Notes: a model not told the origin generated them from the sequence alone. Shown: positions 19,395-33,849, counted from the first letter of the stretch. The stretch: DNA of 64,000 bases from Glutamicibacter uratoxydans (GCF_006539925.1 NZ_BJNY01000008.1:1-64000), one strand, 5' to 3'. A program made the numbers and translations.

Positions 19395-19724
19395 CTATGC
19401 GCCAAGCGGAAACTCATCGACTAGCTGGCGGATGGTGTTCGCTACACAGTCCGCGTCGCAGCGGTTTGCCTGATATCCGCCGCCACAGGTGATGAGTTCT
19501 TGGAGAACTGGCATCAGCTTGAAGGACCTGGCTCCTAGAGGCGCGCCATCACGTCCGTCAGCCTCTTCTTCAGCTTGATAGCTGTGCACTGCAGCAATCA
19601 TGGCATCCGTCATGGCCTGCGCGCTCATGTCTCCGTGCAAAAAATCGGGCCCCAGGGCGACAACCTTCTTGACCGCGTTCTCGATCCTATCGGCCTGTTG
19701 CATGGATTCTTGAGTTTCCGGCAT
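19395..19724 (-). CDS. Hypothetical protein, 109 residues
   Basis: Soluble acidic protein starting MPETQESMQQADRI with mostly helical character and a Cys-containing C-terminal part (ITCGGGYQANRCDADCVANTIRQ). I chose ATG 19724 because AAGGGG lies 8 bases upstream; the GTG at 19733 is too close to it. It converges on the glycosyltransferase with 10 bases between stops. I recognise no family. Confidence 0.7.
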   Translation of the reverse strand: MPETQESMQQADRIENAVKKVVALGPDFLHGDMSAQAMTDAMIAAVHSYQAEEEADGRDGAPLGARSFKLMPVLQELITCGGGYQANRCDADCVANTIRQLVDEFPLGA

Positions 19725-19792
19725 TGTTTCCACCCCTTGGATATGCTGCTGATTTCATTATGCGCCTGCGCAGAATCATGCGGGGAAAACAG

Positions 19793-19820
19793 AAGACGGG
19801 AAGCTTTCGCTTCCCGTCTT
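19793..19820 (-). terminator. tRNA-Ala terminator hairpin
   Basis: A 12-bp stem (AAGACGGGAAGC and complement) with a GAAA loop on the minus strand, followed by CTGTTTTCC. It lies directly downstream of tRNA-Ala; the plus strand also carries a T-tract. Confidence 0.8.
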
Positions 19821-19826
19821 TTTCTG

Positions 19827-19899
<73 letters not shown>

Positions 19900-19955
19900 G
19901 TATTTAGTTTTGGAAGAATTCCACTTCCGACCGGCTGGCGGTCTTGAACAAGAAA

Positions 19956-19977
19956 GCGGAAAGCTTTCGCTTTCCGC
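19956..19977 (-). terminator. GAAA-loop hairpin between the two tRNA-Ala genes
   Basis: 9-bp perfect stem GCGGAAAGC/GCTTTCCGC with a GAAA tetraloop on the minus strand, downstream of tRNA-Ala copy 2. It parallels the hairpin after copy 1, suggesting that tRNA and hairpin were duplicated together. Confidence 0.6.
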
Positions 19978-19989
19978 AGATCTTATCTG

Positions 19990-20062
<73 letters not shown>

Positions 20063-20069
20063 AAAAGCT

Positions 20070-20189
20070 TTAGGAAACTTTATCGGCTACCTGATGCCAG
20101 GTTTCCTTAGTTTCCGAAGAAGCCTTTACCTTCTTGATCAACACTACCGCAGCAGTGGCAACCGTTGCGAGAACCAGGAACTTTTTCAT
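20070..20189 (-). CDS. DLW-39-family small protein
   Basis: Exactly 39 residues, starting MKKFLVLATVATAAVVLIKK and ending near ETWHQVADKVS. It has one short hydrophobic helix after a Lys-Lys start. The ATG follows a strong GAGGAAGTA ribosome site. The length, the MKK start, the helix and the position between tRNA-Ile and tRNA-Ala beside gyrA fit the actinobacterial DLW-39 family; here the signature reads TW in place of DLW. Function is unknown in the family. Confidence 0.85.
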   Translation of the reverse strand: MKKFLVLATVATAAVVLIKKVKASSETKETWHQVADKVS

Positions 20190-20220
20190 TACTTCCTCTT
20201 TCTCTCCAGCAAGGATTCGG

Positions 20221-20294
20221 TGGGCGTACCAAGACTTGAACTTGGGACCTCTTCGTTATCAGCGAAGCGCTCTAACCGCCTGAGCTATACGCCC
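20221..20294 (-). tRNA. tRNA-Ile (anticodon GAT)
   Basis: 74-nt cloverleaf beginning GGGCGTATAGCTCAGGCGG with anticodon loop CTGATAA. Acceptor GGGCGTA pairs with TACGCCC. First of the Ile/Ala tRNA group downstream of gyrA. Confidence 0.96.
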
Positions 20295-20359
20295 TTGCTT
20301 TTGTTTTGTTCCCTTCGGAACGAAATAAAACTTTACCGGGGTTTTTGCAAAGATACAAA

Positions 20360-20403
20360 TCGAGCCCGGGTGTCATGCGTCACATCATGAATCCCGGGCT
20401 CGA
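20360..20403 (-). terminator. Terminator of the gyrBA-DUF3566 operon
   Basis: An 11-bp perfect stem TCGAGCCCGGG/CCCGGGCTCGA enclosing a 22-base partly self-paired loop, followed on the minus strand by ATTTGTATCTTT. Confidence 0.75.
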
Positions 20404-20414
20404 CTTGGGTGTTG

Positions 20415-20998
20415 CTAGTCGTCGGTGAGGGTCACTCCGGCGCCGCCGACCAGCGACGCACCGATGTTGTAGAGCACCGCTCCAAGCATCGAAACAACCG
20501 AAATCACAACCACGTTGACCACGGCGATAATCGTCGCGTAGGACGCTACCTGGCCCAGGGAGATGGAATCCCGGAGGTCGAAGTTGTCCTCAGCGCCGAT
20601 GGCGTCGCGCATCAGCTGATTGAAGGAATCGAAGGTGCCACTCAGATCCAGGACTGCCCAGATGCCTACCGCAGCCACCACGGTGATCACACCGAAGGCC
20701 ACTGAGAGCAGGAATGCAATCTTCAAGACAGAGAACGGTTCAACCTTGGACACCAACAGGCGGGCCTTGCGGACCTTCGCCTTGGGTGCTGGACGCACCA
20801 ACCGCTCCTGCCCGTTGGCAGGGCGCTGTTGTGCGGTGGTGGTTGGCCGGGCGCCAGTTGGGCGTGATCCGGGGGCGGGGCGCTGCCCCGGGGCTGGACG
20901 GCTACCGGTACCGGCGGCCGTCGGACGCTTTACCTGGGTAGGCCGCGGCGCTGCGCTCTTCGGGGCACTGCCACTGGGGCGGGGCGTCGAGGGCGTGC

Positions 20999-21002
<4 letters not shown>
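20415..21002 (-). CDS. DUF3566 membrane protein
   Basis: 195 residues. An N-terminal half rich in Pro, Ala, Arg and Gly (about 1-85) is probably disordered. The C-terminal DUF3566 domain (about 80-190) has two transmembrane helices around [27 protein letters not shown] and [23 protein letters not shown]. It overlaps the gyrA stop by 4 bases (ATGA), the conserved actinobacterial arrangement. In mycobacteria the homologous protein (CwsA neighbour region) is linked to the envelope, but its role here is unknown. Confidence 0.9.
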
Positions 21003-23623
<2,621 letters not shown>

Positions 23624-23670
23624 TTTCTTCCCTCTAGCTCAAAAGTTTCTATGATCCGTGGCAGCCTCGC

Positions 23671-25734
<2,064 letters not shown>

Positions 25735-25897
25735 GGGTGCTACGAACTCCTCGAATTTGGCGCGCGATAACCAGAGGCGCTTCCTTGACGGGAGGCGCAT
25801 GACGATCTTGGTCTGAATCATCCCATCGCGGCATGCACCGCGGCGCAGACAATTCACTGCCTCTAATTCTACCGCCTAGAGCAAAAATATCGGGGAT

Positions 25898-25930
25898 TCT
25901 GTGGCCTAAATCAGCCGCAGAAGCCACAGA
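25898..25930 (-). terminator. Inverted repeat between DUF721 gene and gyrB
   Basis: 8-bp perfect inverted repeat TCTGTGGC/GCCACAGA with a 17-base loop, downstream of the DUF721 gene. On the minus strand an AT-rich stretch with TATTTTTG follows about 12 bases later. The rest of the 285-base spacer is presumed gyrB promoter. Confidence 0.45.
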
Positions 25931-26019
25931 AAGCGCCATCTGAGCGAGTTTGGGTGATCTGCTGAGGGGGGATCCAGCTTGAGGGGGCGTTAGAGCGCCA
26001 TATGCCGTACCAGCAATTT

Positions 26020-26583
26020 CTAGCCGTAGGTGTCTCGAGGCCCGCGGCCTGCCACTGATCGGCTGCCATGACGCCACGACGGCGCATTCGGTCCAAGCAC
26101 GCGGATCACCGTAACGATTCCGGGTCCCAGCTCGGCATCGAACTTCTTGAGCAGCTGATGAGTCATCAGTTTCAGCTGGGTGGCCCAGGAGGTGGAATCA
26201 CAGCGCACGATCACTACGGTGTTTTCAAATGATTCAGGCTTGCAGTGCTGGGAAATCCGCTCCCCGACCAGCTCATCCCACCGTCCGAGCACCGACCCCA
26301 CTGCTACTTGGGTGTTCCACCCTCGAGCCTTAGACATGCGCGCGACAACGTCCCCGATGGACCTCGGGTCTCGAGCTGCGCCTTCCTCCGGGGCGGCTTT
26401 GCCCGCAGCAAAGGCATTTCTTGCCGCCTGGCGCTTGCGCACCTTGGCCATGCGCGCAGCGTCGAGCCGTGAATCGCCGCGTTCTTCAGCAAGCTTGCGC
26501 ATGCGGTTGAGCAACGCCTTAGCGGCGTCGATTTCCGGATCCATGCGGTGCTCATCGTCGAACTGTTGGCTAGGCATCGACAA
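26020..26583 (-). CDS. DUF721 (DciA-like) protein
   Basis: 187 residues. The charged N-terminal half (MRKLAEERGDSRLDAARMAKVRKRQAARN) is followed by a DUF721 domain (about 78-170: VARMSKARGWNTQVAVGSVLGRWDELVGERISQHCKPESFENTVVIVRCDSTSWATQL). DUF721 proteins between recF and gyrB are universal in Actinobacteria and are related to DciA, the ancestral loader of DnaB helicase. It overlaps the recF stop by 14 bases; Met3 (26577) is another possible start. Confidence 0.9.
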   Translation of the reverse strand: MSMPSQQFDDEHRMDPEIDAAKALLNRMRKLAEERGDSRLDAARMAKVRKRQAARNAFAAGKAAPEEGAARDPRSIGDVVARMSKARGWNTQVAVGSVLGRWDELVGERISQHCKPESFENTVVIVRCDSTSWATQLKLMTHQLLKKFDAELGPGIVTVIRVLGPNAPSWRHGSRSVAGRGPRDTYG

Positions 26584-27733
26584 CCTGCCCAGGGGAGACC
26601 TGGAAGAAATGCCCCTTCAACGCATCGGGAACATCATCCATGACCGCAGCGGTAACCAGGACTTGCTCCGCGCCGGCGACAATATGAGCCAGCCGGTTGC
26701 GTCTTGTCGCATCCAGCTCAGCAAACACGTCGTCGAGAATCAAAATCGGCCCGGAGCCAGTGCGCGGATCGTCGTCGCCGAAAACCCTGTAGGCGGCCAA
26801 GCGCAACGCCAACGCGAACGACCACGTTTCGCCATGCGACGCATAGCCCTTGGCAGGAGCCTGGCCCAGGGTGAGCACTACGTCGTCGCGGTGAGGGCCG
26901 AAGAGCGAAACTCCGCGGTCAAGCTCTCGAGCTCGGTTTGCCTCGATCGCGTCGAGCAGCAAATCCTGGATCTCTTCTTGGCCTAGATTTTCCAGATTTT
27001 GAACCGGGAGGCTGTTTTCATCCCATTCCCCCTCGAGCGAAGAACGGTAGACCGCGTTGGCGGCTTTTGCCCCGTCGGCAAGGTCTGCATAGGCTGCCTG
27101 CATATAGGGGCGGAGCAATGCCAGCACATTCAAGCGGCCGCGGATTAAGCGTGCACCGCAAGCTGCCAGCTGCAGATCCCAGGCCTTGAGGGTATTTTCT
27201 TGAGAAGCGTTCAGCTTCGATTTGCCGCGAATGGATTTCAACAGCGCATTGCGCTGCTTCACGATTCGTTCATAGTCGTTCTTGGTGCCGGCCTCGATTG
27301 GGCGCAGCGCAACTAGGAGTTCATCGAGAAAACGGCGCCTATTAGATGGGTCGCCCTTGATGAGTGCGAGATCTTCCGGAGCAAAAAGAACTGTGCGCAC
27401 TAAACCAAGGATTTCTCGTGCCCGCACCGGGTTGGCCCGGTTGATGCGGGCACGATTGTGCTTCCCGCTGGTAATCTCCACCTCGAGCTGCATCTGTTGG
27501 CTGCCGCGGTGCAAAGTTGCGCGGATCAAGGCTCGTTCTGAGCCGAAATTCAACAACGGTGCATCGCTGCTGACTCGGTGGGAGGAAAGATTTGCCAAAT
27601 AGCCGATGGATTCAACGATGTTCGTTTTGCCCACGCCATTGGGGCCGACGAGAACGTTGACTCCAGGAGCCAGATGTACGTCAGCCTGCATGTACGAGCG
27701 GAAGCTCGTGAGGGAAAGCTGAGAGATATACAC
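26570..27733 (-). CDS. recF: DNA replication/repair protein RecF
   Basis: SMC-like ATPase that loads RecA at gaps. The Walker A motif is GPNGVGKTN near residue 31, following LTSFRSYMQADVHLAPGVNVLV. The signature and Walker B region (GPHRDDVVLTL and GPILILDDVFAELD) are intact. 387 residues, normal. Part of the dnaN-recF-DUF721 transcription unit. Confidence 0.96.
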   Translation of the reverse strand: MYISQLSLTSFRSYMQADVHLAPGVNVLVGPNGVGKTNIVESIGYLANLSSHRVSSDAPLLNFGSERALIRATLHRGSQQMQLEVEITSGKHNRARINRANPVRAREILGLVRTVLFAPEDLALIKGDPSNRRRFLDELLVALRPIEAGTKNDYERIVKQRNALLKSIRGKSKLNASQENTLKAWDLQLAACGARLIRGRLNVLALLRPYMQAAYADLADGAKAANAVYRSSLEGEWDENSLPVQNLENLGQEEIQDLLLDAIEANRARELDRGVSLFGPHRDDVVLTLGQAPAKGYASHGETWSFALALRLAAYRVFGDDDPRTGSGPILILDDVFAELDATRRNRLAHIVAGAEQVLVTAAVMDDVPDALKGHFFQVSPGQVVDA

Positions 27734-27753
27734 CGTGGTCCTGACGAAGAATG

Positions 27754-27783
27754 CGGGGCAGGAATGATCGTTTTCCTGCCCCG
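27754..27783 (-). terminator. Hairpin between dnaN and recF
   Basis: 10-bp perfect stem CGGGGCAGGA/TCCTGCCCCG with a 10-base loop. No U-tract follows on the minus strand, so it may be an mRNA processing or attenuation hairpin within the operon. Confidence 0.55.
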
Positions 27784-27794
27784 AATGCGATTAA

Positions 27795-28922
27795 CTAGTT
27801 CGAATTTGGCAGACGAACAGGCATCACCAGATAGCGATACTGGTCCTGGTCGTCTTCATCAAGCTTTTCCTGGCCCGTAAGCATTGCAGGCTTCGGGGCG
27901 CTGGTGAAGGAGAAGCGCACAAAATCCGTGTTGAAGGAGTTCAGGCCTTCCGAGAGGAAAGTCGGGTTGAACGCAACGGTGATGTCTTCGCCGCGAAGTG
28001 CAGCGACAATTGCTTCTTCGGCCTGGGCATCTTCACCAGTACCGGCGTCCAATGTCAGCTGTCCGTCAATGAAAGCCATGCGCACAGGGGTGTTTCGTTC
28101 TGCGACCACCGAAACGCGGCGGACTGCTTCAATCAACTCGCTGGTGCGGACAGTTGCATGAATTGGGGTGTCGCTAGGGAACAACGAGCGAATCTTTGGA
28201 TACTCGCCATTGATCAGCAGCGAGGTGGTTCGACGGTTGGCGCTTTCAAAGCCAACCATTTCGCCGTTGGCGCTGATGGCAAGCTTCAGCTCTCCCGCGC
28301 CAGATAAGGTCTTGGCCACTTCGCTGAGGGTCTTGGCCTTGATCAGGAACGAGGTAGAAATTTCTGGCTGGTTAGGAGTCCAGTTCAGTTCGCGCATAGC
28401 CAACCGGTAGCGGTCAGTAGCCAAGAATGTAATCAAATCGTTTTCGATTTCTACCTTGATGCCAGTCAGTACTGGAAGGGTGTCATCCTTCGATGCAGCG
28501 ACAATGACCTGGGAAACAGCTGACGCGAAGGCCTGTCCATCGATGACACCTGCAACCTCTGGCAATGCAGGAAGCGTTGGATACTCATCCACCGGCATGG
28601 TTGCCAGATGGAAACGGGAACGACCACAGGTCAACGTGATCTTAGAACCCTCAGTTTCAATGCTTACCATCGAATTAGGCAATGAACGGGTGATTTCTGC
28701 AAGAAGTTTGCCTGAGACCAAGATCGAACCCTGTTCGGAGATATCCGCGGGGATCTCAATATGAGAAGAAATTTCGTAGTCGAATCCCTCGAGGCGTACT
28801 AGGCCTTCATGCGAGGTGATCAAAATGCCAGCTAATACAGGCGATGGTGGACGCTGAGCTAGCGACCGTGCCGTCCAAGATACGGCATCTGCCAAAACAT
28901 CCTTTTCAACGCTGAACTTCAC
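27795..28922 (-). CDS. dnaN: DNA polymerase III beta sliding clamp
   Basis: Ring-shaped processivity clamp, 375 residues, three repeated domains. Starts MKFSVEKDVLADAVSWTARSL and ends with the conserved YRYLVMPVRLPN. The usual clamp segment LLINGEYPKIRSLFPSD is present. Located between dnaA and recF as in almost all Actinobacteria. Confidence 0.97.
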   Translation of the reverse strand: MKFSVEKDVLADAVSWTARSLAQRPPSPVLAGILITSHEGLVRLEGFDYEISSHIEIPADISEQGSILVSGKLLAEITRSLPNSMVSIETEGSKITLTCGRSRFHLATMPVDEYPTLPALPEVAGVIDGQAFASAVSQVIVAASKDDTLPVLTGIKVEIENDLITFLATDRYRLAMRELNWTPNQPEISTSFLIKAKTLSEVAKTLSGAGELKLAISANGEMVGFESANRRTTSLLINGEYPKIRSLFPSDTPIHATVRTSELIEAVRRVSVVAERNTPVRMAFIDGQLTLDAGTGEDAQAEEAIVAALRGEDITVAFNPTFLSEGLNSFNTDFVRFSFTSAPKPAMLTGQEKLDEDDQDQYRYLVMPVRLPNSN

Positions 28923-29423
28923 GAAAAATCCGCCTTTCGGAACCTAATAAGTCTTAAGTCAGGCCAAGAAGGTTGTCCTCGCCAAGTTCTTAAGCATAGA
29001 GGAGGTAGTTGCATGTTCTCTGCAGACAATCTTGCCACGTCTAAAAGTTCTCTGCTCTTGGAACTGTTCCAACTGTGTACGAGGCAACAAAAAATTTCTG
29101 TAGCGGCAGTCTTTGAGGGCTCTGGATTTTTAGTTCTGCACAGTTTTTGGGTGATCAGAGGGAGGTGGACTCGTTATTTGGATGGATAAGAGTTTAAAGG
29201 GGAAGTGTTAATAACCCTTGTGGATACTGTGGAAAAGCACTTACTTCCCAGATCCGGGGCCAATTGTGCATGCGAACAATCTGTGACTGGGAGTGACACT
29301 GAGTTCCACGAAGCTGTTGATACTCAGTGTCACGCTTTTTAACGTCCACATGCGCAGTAGCACTTATCCGCAGCATGTCACCAGATAGTCCACATATTTA
29401 TCCACACCTGTGGCAATTAGCTT
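28923..29423. other. dnaA-dnaN spacer, candidate oriC
   Basis: A 500-base gene-free spacer with one exact DnaA box TTATCCACA (29398), near-boxes TTATCCGCA (29364), TGTGGATAC (29219) and TGTGGAAAA (29228), an AT-rich GTTAATAAC (around 29208) and a run of AT-rich sequence near 29090-29150. It also holds an 11-bp inverted repeat GTGACACTGAG/CTCAGTGTCAC (29293-29333). Spacers between dnaA and dnaN are oriC in relatives, so this is the default origin call; box density is modest. Confidence 0.7.
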
Positions 29424-30863
29424 TTAGAGCTCGCGCTGGCTTTGCTTGATGCGGTTGGTCAGCTCGGTAACCTGGTTGAAAATTGCTCGGCGTTCTGCCA
29501 TGAGCTCACGGATTTTTCGGTCAGCATGAATGACGGTGGTGTGGTCTCGACCGCCAAGCTCAGCGCCGATCTTCGGCAAGGACATTTCGGTGAGTTCACG
29601 CAGCAAGTACATAGCGATCTGACGCGCAGTTACCAACGTCCTCGTACGTGACTTGCTGTTGAGCTCTTCGATGGTCAGACCGAAGTACTCAGCCGTCTGC
29701 TTGATGATGGTTGACGGCGTGATTTCTTGGGCGCCATCTTCACTGATCAGGTCCTTGAGAACAGTTTCAGCTAGAGCGAGATCGACTTGCTGGTTATTCA
29801 GGGAGGCGAATGCGGTGACTCGAATCAGCGCGCCTTCGAGCTCGCGAATATTCGTGGAGATGCGCGAAGCAATGTACTCCATGACATCACCCGGTGCCGA
29901 GAGGTTTTCGGCATCGGCCTTTTTACGCAGAATTGCAATGCGAGTTTCCAGCTCCGGCGGCTGGATGTCGGTCAACAGTCCCCACTCAAAGCGGGAACGC
30001 ATGCGGTCCTCAAAGCCTTGAAGCTGCTTTGGCGGCAGGTCCGAGGTAATGACTACCTGCTTGTTGTGATTATGCAGCGCGTTGAACGTATGGAAGAACT
30101 CTTCTTGGGTCGCATCCTTGTTTGCCAAAAACTGGATGTCGTCAATGAGCAGAATGTCGACGTTGCGGTACGTCTGCTTAAAGCTCGCACCTTCGTCGTC
30201 GCGGATCGAATTGATGAAATCGTTGGTGAACTCTTCTGAATTCACGTATCGAACGCGGATGCCCTTGTAGAGATGGCGGGCATAATGCCCAATGGCGTGC
30301 AACAAGTGAGTCTTGCCCAAACCCGAGTCCCCATAAATAAACAGCGGGTTGTATGCCTTGGCCGGTGCTTCGGCGACGGCAACTGCCGCTGCATGGGCGA
30401 AACGGTTGGACGAACCGATCACGAAGGTATCGAAGATGTACTTGGGATTCAGCCGTCCGAATTCCTGAGAATTCGATGGAGGAGTAGGCTGTGGCGCCGG
30501 CTGAGGACGTGGGCCAGGCGCGTCGGAAACGGCCGGAGCAGCTGCTTGCGTCGGGGCAGGAGAATCAGATTCGCTGTTTTCGAGCTCTTCGGACAAGGAC
30601 AGATCGACACTTACTGCGCAGCGGATATCGTCCTGGAACACTTCACGCAATGCATCGTCCAGCGGCTCACGCAACTGGGTCTGCAACATGTCACGGGTGA
30701 GGTCATTGGGCACGGCGACCAGCAGCGTAGTCCCAATAAGACCCTGGGGCTTAGCCAAGGATACGAAGGCACGATGGCGAGCCTTGACCCGGTCGTCGTC
30801 TTCGATCTTGCGGATGACCTGACGCCAGGAGCTGCCAATGCTATTGGTCTCGTCGCTGCTCAC
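29424..30863 (-). CDS. dnaA: Chromosomal replication initiator DnaA
   Basis: AAA+ initiator that binds DnaA boxes and melts the origin. Domain I (about 1-90: [21 protein letters not shown]), a Pro/Ala-rich domain II, the AAA+ domain ([18 protein letters not shown]; Walker [10 protein letters not shown]) and domain IV with the box-reading [16 protein letters not shown] start at GTG 30863 because AGAGGGG lies 8 bases upstream and the resulting MSSDETN matches the usual start; the ATG at 30884 would add seven residues. Confidence 0.96.
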   Translation of the reverse strand: MSSDETNSIGSSWRQVIRKIEDDDRVKARHRAFVSLAKPQGLIGTTLLVAVPNDLTRDMLQTQLREPLDDALREVFQDDIRCAVSVDLSLSEELENSESDSPAPTQAAAPAVSDAPGPRPQPAPQPTPPSNSQEFGRLNPKYIFDTFVIGSSNRFAHAAAVAVAEAPAKAYNPLFIYGDSGLGKTHLLHAIGHYARHLYKGIRVRYVNSEEFTNDFINSIRDDEGASFKQTYRNVDILLIDDIQFLANKDATQEEFFHTFNALHNHNKQVVITSDLPPKQLQGFEDRMRSRFEWGLLTDIQPPELETRIAILRKKADAENLSAPGDVMEYIASRISTNIRELEGALIRVTAFASLNNQQVDLALAETVLKDLISEDGAQEITPSTIIKQTAEYFGLTIEELNSKSRTRTLVTARQIAMYLLRELTEMSLPKIGAELGGRDHTTVIHADRKIRELMAERRAIFNQVTELTNRIKQSQREL

Positions 30864-31379
30864 TAAGGGCGCCCCTCTTTCCATCGATTAATGCAATCTT
30901 GGTCACTTAATGCCCGTGGGACGGGTGTTGAAAATGCCAATTTTGCTCAAGTGCCACCATTGATTCTATCCACCATCCACATGGTTATGCACAGCATGGT
31001 GGAAAAACCGAGCGTTTCGGGTGTGGAAAACTGGTTTTCCCTTGAAATCAGGCCAATTCAAGCGGTACATGACAAGCGTTTTCACCCGATTTTGTGAATT
31101 TTCTTTCTTTGGCGTCGAGAGTAATCCACAACTTTGAGGTAGATTATTCACAGGCCCGGTACTGCAGCGCCGGTAGGGTGTGTCATGCGCGCGCCAATTT
31201 GACCTACTGCGCAGATTTTCCTATTGTTATTCAGTCCTATGTGTGCGTTTTGCGACCTGCTCAGTTTTAGAAGAGCCCGCAGAAGCATGCGTTTTTCAAA
31301 GTAAATGTGCGTCAGCCTGTTGTTATCCAGCTAGCTAGTAACGGGTAAGGCGTATCACTGAACGTCTTGGAGTATCACC
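30864..31379. promoter_or_regulatory. dnaA-rpmH divergent promoter region with DnaA-like boxes
   Basis: About 500 bases without a gene. Near-consensus DnaA boxes TTATGCACA (30985), TAATCCACA (31122) and TTATTCACA (31144) suggest autoregulation of dnaA or a role in the origin. Promoters of both dnaA and rpmH must lie here; the AT-rich stretch at 31085-31115 is the likeliest dnaA-side element. No other structure seen. Confidence 0.6.
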
Positions 31380-31517
31380 GTGAGCAAGCGGACTTTTCAG
31401 CCAAACAACCGTCGTCGTGCCAAGAAGCACGGTTTCCGTCTTCGTATGCGTACCCGCGCAGGCCGTGCCATCCTGTCGGCACGCCGCAGCAAGGGCCGCA
31501 GCGAGCTGTCCGCATAA
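31380..31517 (+). CDS. rpmH: 50S ribosomal protein L34
   Basis: 45 residues, starting [19 protein letters not shown] and ending RSELSA, a perfect match to the L34 pattern. GTG start at 31380. First of the rpmH-rnpA-yidD-yidC-khpB-rsmG cluster. Confidence 0.98.
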   Translation: MSKRTFQPNNRRRAKKHGFRLRMRTRAGRAILSARRSKGRSELSA

Positions 31518-31582
31518 ATTTGCGACACAGCTCTTGGCAGCATAGTTATTCTGGGCTCGTCTAAGAGTCAAGAAGAAATCTT

Positions 31583-31933
31583 ATGTTGCCAAAGAATCAG
31601 CGACTGCGCTTAGCGCAGGACCTTACAGCCACTGTACGTTCCGGTGTCCGAAGCGGACGCCGGAACGTCGTGCTATATGCACGCCCTCGCGCAAACGATC
31701 AGGTGGGGGACAGGTTTGGATTTATTGTGTCCAAGGCTGTAGGTATTGCCGTTAAAAGGAACCTTGCCAAGCGCCGGATGCGCGAGATTGCTCATGAGCT
31801 TCGACGCGATGACGGAAACTTGGACATTGTCGTGCGCGCTTTACCTGGAGCCGCCGAACTTTCATGGGACGAACTGCGTTCCCAAGTGACTTCGGCCTTT
31901 GCTTCAGCCGTGCGCAAATCCGAGGCCCGCTGA
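31583..31933 (+). CDS. rnpA: Ribonuclease P protein component
   Basis: 116-residue basic protein that supports RNase P RNA in maturing tRNA 5' ends. The family signature appears as [20 protein letters not shown]. Starts [21 protein letters not shown]. Its stop overlaps the yidD start (TGATG). Confidence 0.95.
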   Translation: MLPKNQRLRLAQDLTATVRSGVRSGRRNVVLYARPRANDQVGDRFGFIVSKAVGIAVKRNLAKRRMREIAHELRRDDGNLDIVVRALPGAAELSWDELRSQVTSAFASAVRKSEAR

Positions 31934-32310
31934 TGCGCAAGGACTCAAAGCCCCGCACCGGTGTCCTGTGGTTCATCCTCGATATTCCACGCAACATCCT
32001 TATTGGGCTAATTAAGCTTTACCGTAAAATCATTTCGCCGATCTACGGCGATGTTTGTCGATACTTCCCCAGCTGTTCTGCCTATGGGCTCGAAGCAGTT
32101 ACCCAGCACGGTGTCATTAAAGGCTCCGGACTGACTATATGGAGAATCCTTCGGTGCAATCCGTGGTCCCACGGAGGCGTCGACCAGGTCCCCGAAGGGC
32201 CGAGGATTTGGCCAGAAGGTAAACTGCCGAGGATCATAGTTCTGAATCATCCTGTGATTCCCGACGATGAAGACGCCGCGGATAGCGGCCGCAAGGAGCG
32301 CGACCTCTAA
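31933..32310 (+). CDS. yidD: Membrane protein insertion efficiency factor YidD
   Basis: 125 residues with the YidD core: an amphipathic start ([22 protein letters not shown]), [19 protein letters not shown] and [17 protein letters not shown]. The ATG at 31933 overlaps the rnpA stop. It has an acidic C-terminal extension beyond the core. It overlaps the yidC start by one base. Confidence 0.94.
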   Translation: MRKDSKPRTGVLWFILDIPRNILIGLIKLYRKIISPIYGDVCRYFPSCSAYGLEAVTQHGVIKGSGLTIWRILRCNPWSHGGVDQVPEGPRIWPEGKLPRIIVLNHPVIPDDEDAADSGRKERDL

Positions 32311-33275
32311 TGAACAACTTTCTAGACACCATATTGACGCCGTTTACGTATGCGGTGTCATGGGTTCTGTGGGCTTTCCACGAACTGTTTTCGTTCATTG
32401 GCATGGATCCAAATTCCGGCGTTACCTGGACCCTGTCGATCATCTTCCTGGTGCTGTTGATCCGTACCCTGCTGATCCCGGTCTTCGTCAAGCAGATCAA
32501 GTCTCAGCGTGCCATGCAGGCCCTTCAGCCTGATCTGCGCAAGCTGCAGGCCAAGTACAAGGGCAAGACTGACCAGCTCTCGCGCCAGGCAATGGTTCAG
32601 GAACAGCAGGCGCTGTTTAAGAAGCACAAGACCAACCCGCTGTCTTCCTGCCTCCCGCTGCTGATCCAGATGCCGTTCTTCTTCGCGCTGTTCCGCGTGC
32701 TGAACAACGCTTCGCACGCCAGCGAGATCGGCCAGTCGGTCGGTGCATTGTCTGTTGAGAACATCCGCAGCTTCGACTCTGCAACAATCTTCGGCGCTCC
32801 GCTTTCAGACACCTTCTTGGGCACCTTCAACTCCGGCAGCCCAAACATTGCCGTCATCATCGTTGCAGTCGTCATGATCCTGGCAATGATCGCTTCGCAG
32901 TTCTTCACCCAGCGCCAGCTGATGACCAAGAACATGAGCGCCGAGGCCCTGCAGGGTCCATTCATGCAGCAGCAGAAGATGATGATGTACATCCTTCCGC
33001 TGGTCTTCGGCATCGGCGGCATCAACTTCCCAATCGGTGTGCTGATCTACTGGACCGCTACCAACCTGTGGACCCTGGGCCAGCAGTACTGGGTCATTCA
33101 CAACAACCCGACCCCTGGTTCGGAAGCCGAGCGTGAGCTGAATGCCCGCCGCGCAGCCAAGGGCTTGCCTCCTGTAGGCCAGAAAAAGAACTCTGATGTA
33201 GAAGAGACTGTCGTTGAGCAGCCAAAGGGCCAGCGCCAGCAGCCACAGCGTAAGAACCGCCGGAAGAAGAACTAG
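32310..33275 (+). CDS. yidC: Membrane protein insertase YidC/Oxa1
   Basis: Inserts membrane proteins alone or with SecYEG. 321 residues; the 60KD_IMP core has about five helices, with SIIFLVLLIRTLLIPVFVKQIKSQR, SSCLPLLIQMPFFFALFRVLNNAS and YILPLVFGIGGINFPIGVLIYW. The Arg in the first helix-loop region and the basic C-terminal tail (RKNRRKKN) that contacts ribosomes are present. Gram-positive type without the large periplasmic domain. Confidence 0.96.
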   Translation: MNNFLDTILTPFTYAVSWVLWAFHELFSFIGMDPNSGVTWTLSIIFLVLLIRTLLIPVFVKQIKSQRAMQALQPDLRKLQAKYKGKTDQLSRQAMVQEQQALFKKHKTNPLSSCLPLLIQMPFFFALFRVLNNASHASEIGQSVGALSVENIRSFDSATIFGAPLSDTFLGTFNSGSPNIAVIIVAVVMILAMIASQFFTQRQLMTKNMSAEALQGPFMQQQKMMMYILPLVFGIGGINFPIGVLIYWTATNLWTLGQQYWVIHNNPTPGSEAERELNARRAAKGLPPVGQKKNSDVEETVVEQPKGQRQQPQRKNRRKKN

Positions 33276-33277
33276 CC

Positions 33278-33805
33278 ATGACTGCAACTGAAAACATTGG
33301 TGTAGAAGAGCTCGAAGCCCAGGTCGAAGGGAACGAAGAAGTTCTCGATGAGGGCGACGTCGCTGCAGACTACCTTGAAGAGCTCTTGGACATCGCCGAT
33401 CTCGATGGCGACATCGACATCGAAATCCGAGGCGGACGCACCTACATTTCCATCGTGACCGATGAGGACGACGTCGATCTGGAGAACCTCGTAGGCAAGG
33501 ACGGCGAGGTGCTTGATGCGTTGCAGGAACTCACCCGCCTGGCAGTACTGAACGCCACTGGCGAGCGTTCACGCTTGATCCTGGACATCGCCGGCTACCG
33601 CGCAGACCGCGCTGAGCAGCTGACCAAGATTGCCCAGGATGCGATCGAAGGGGCTAAGCAGAGCGGCGAGCCTGTGCACCTGGAGCCGATGAGCGCCTAC
33701 GAGCGCAAGCTCGTCCACGACGTCATTGCAGATGCAGGACTCCATTCGGAGTCCGAAGGCGAATCCACTCGCCGCCATATCGTCGTATCGACGCTGGACA
33801 GCTAA
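33278..33805 (+). CDS. khpB: RNA-binding protein KhpB/Jag (KH-R3H)
   Basis: 175 residues. An acidic N-terminus (about 1-45) is followed by a KH-like domain (DGDIDIEIRGGRTYISIVTDEDDVDLENLVGKDGEVLDALQ) and an R3H domain (VHLEPMSAYERKLVHDVIADAG). Conserved partner gene of yidC. In relatives it binds mRNA and sRNA with KhpA. Confidence 0.92.
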   Translation: MTATENIGVEELEAQVEGNEEVLDEGDVAADYLEELLDIADLDGDIDIEIRGGRTYISIVTDEDDVDLENLVGKDGEVLDALQELTRLAVLNATGERSRLILDIAGYRADRAEQLTKIAQDAIEGAKQSGEPVHLEPMSAYERKLVHDVIADAGLHSESEGESTRRHIVVSTLDS

Positions 33806-33849
33806 GCTTCCACCCAACGAACCTGCACAAGAACCAAAGGACCCATGCA

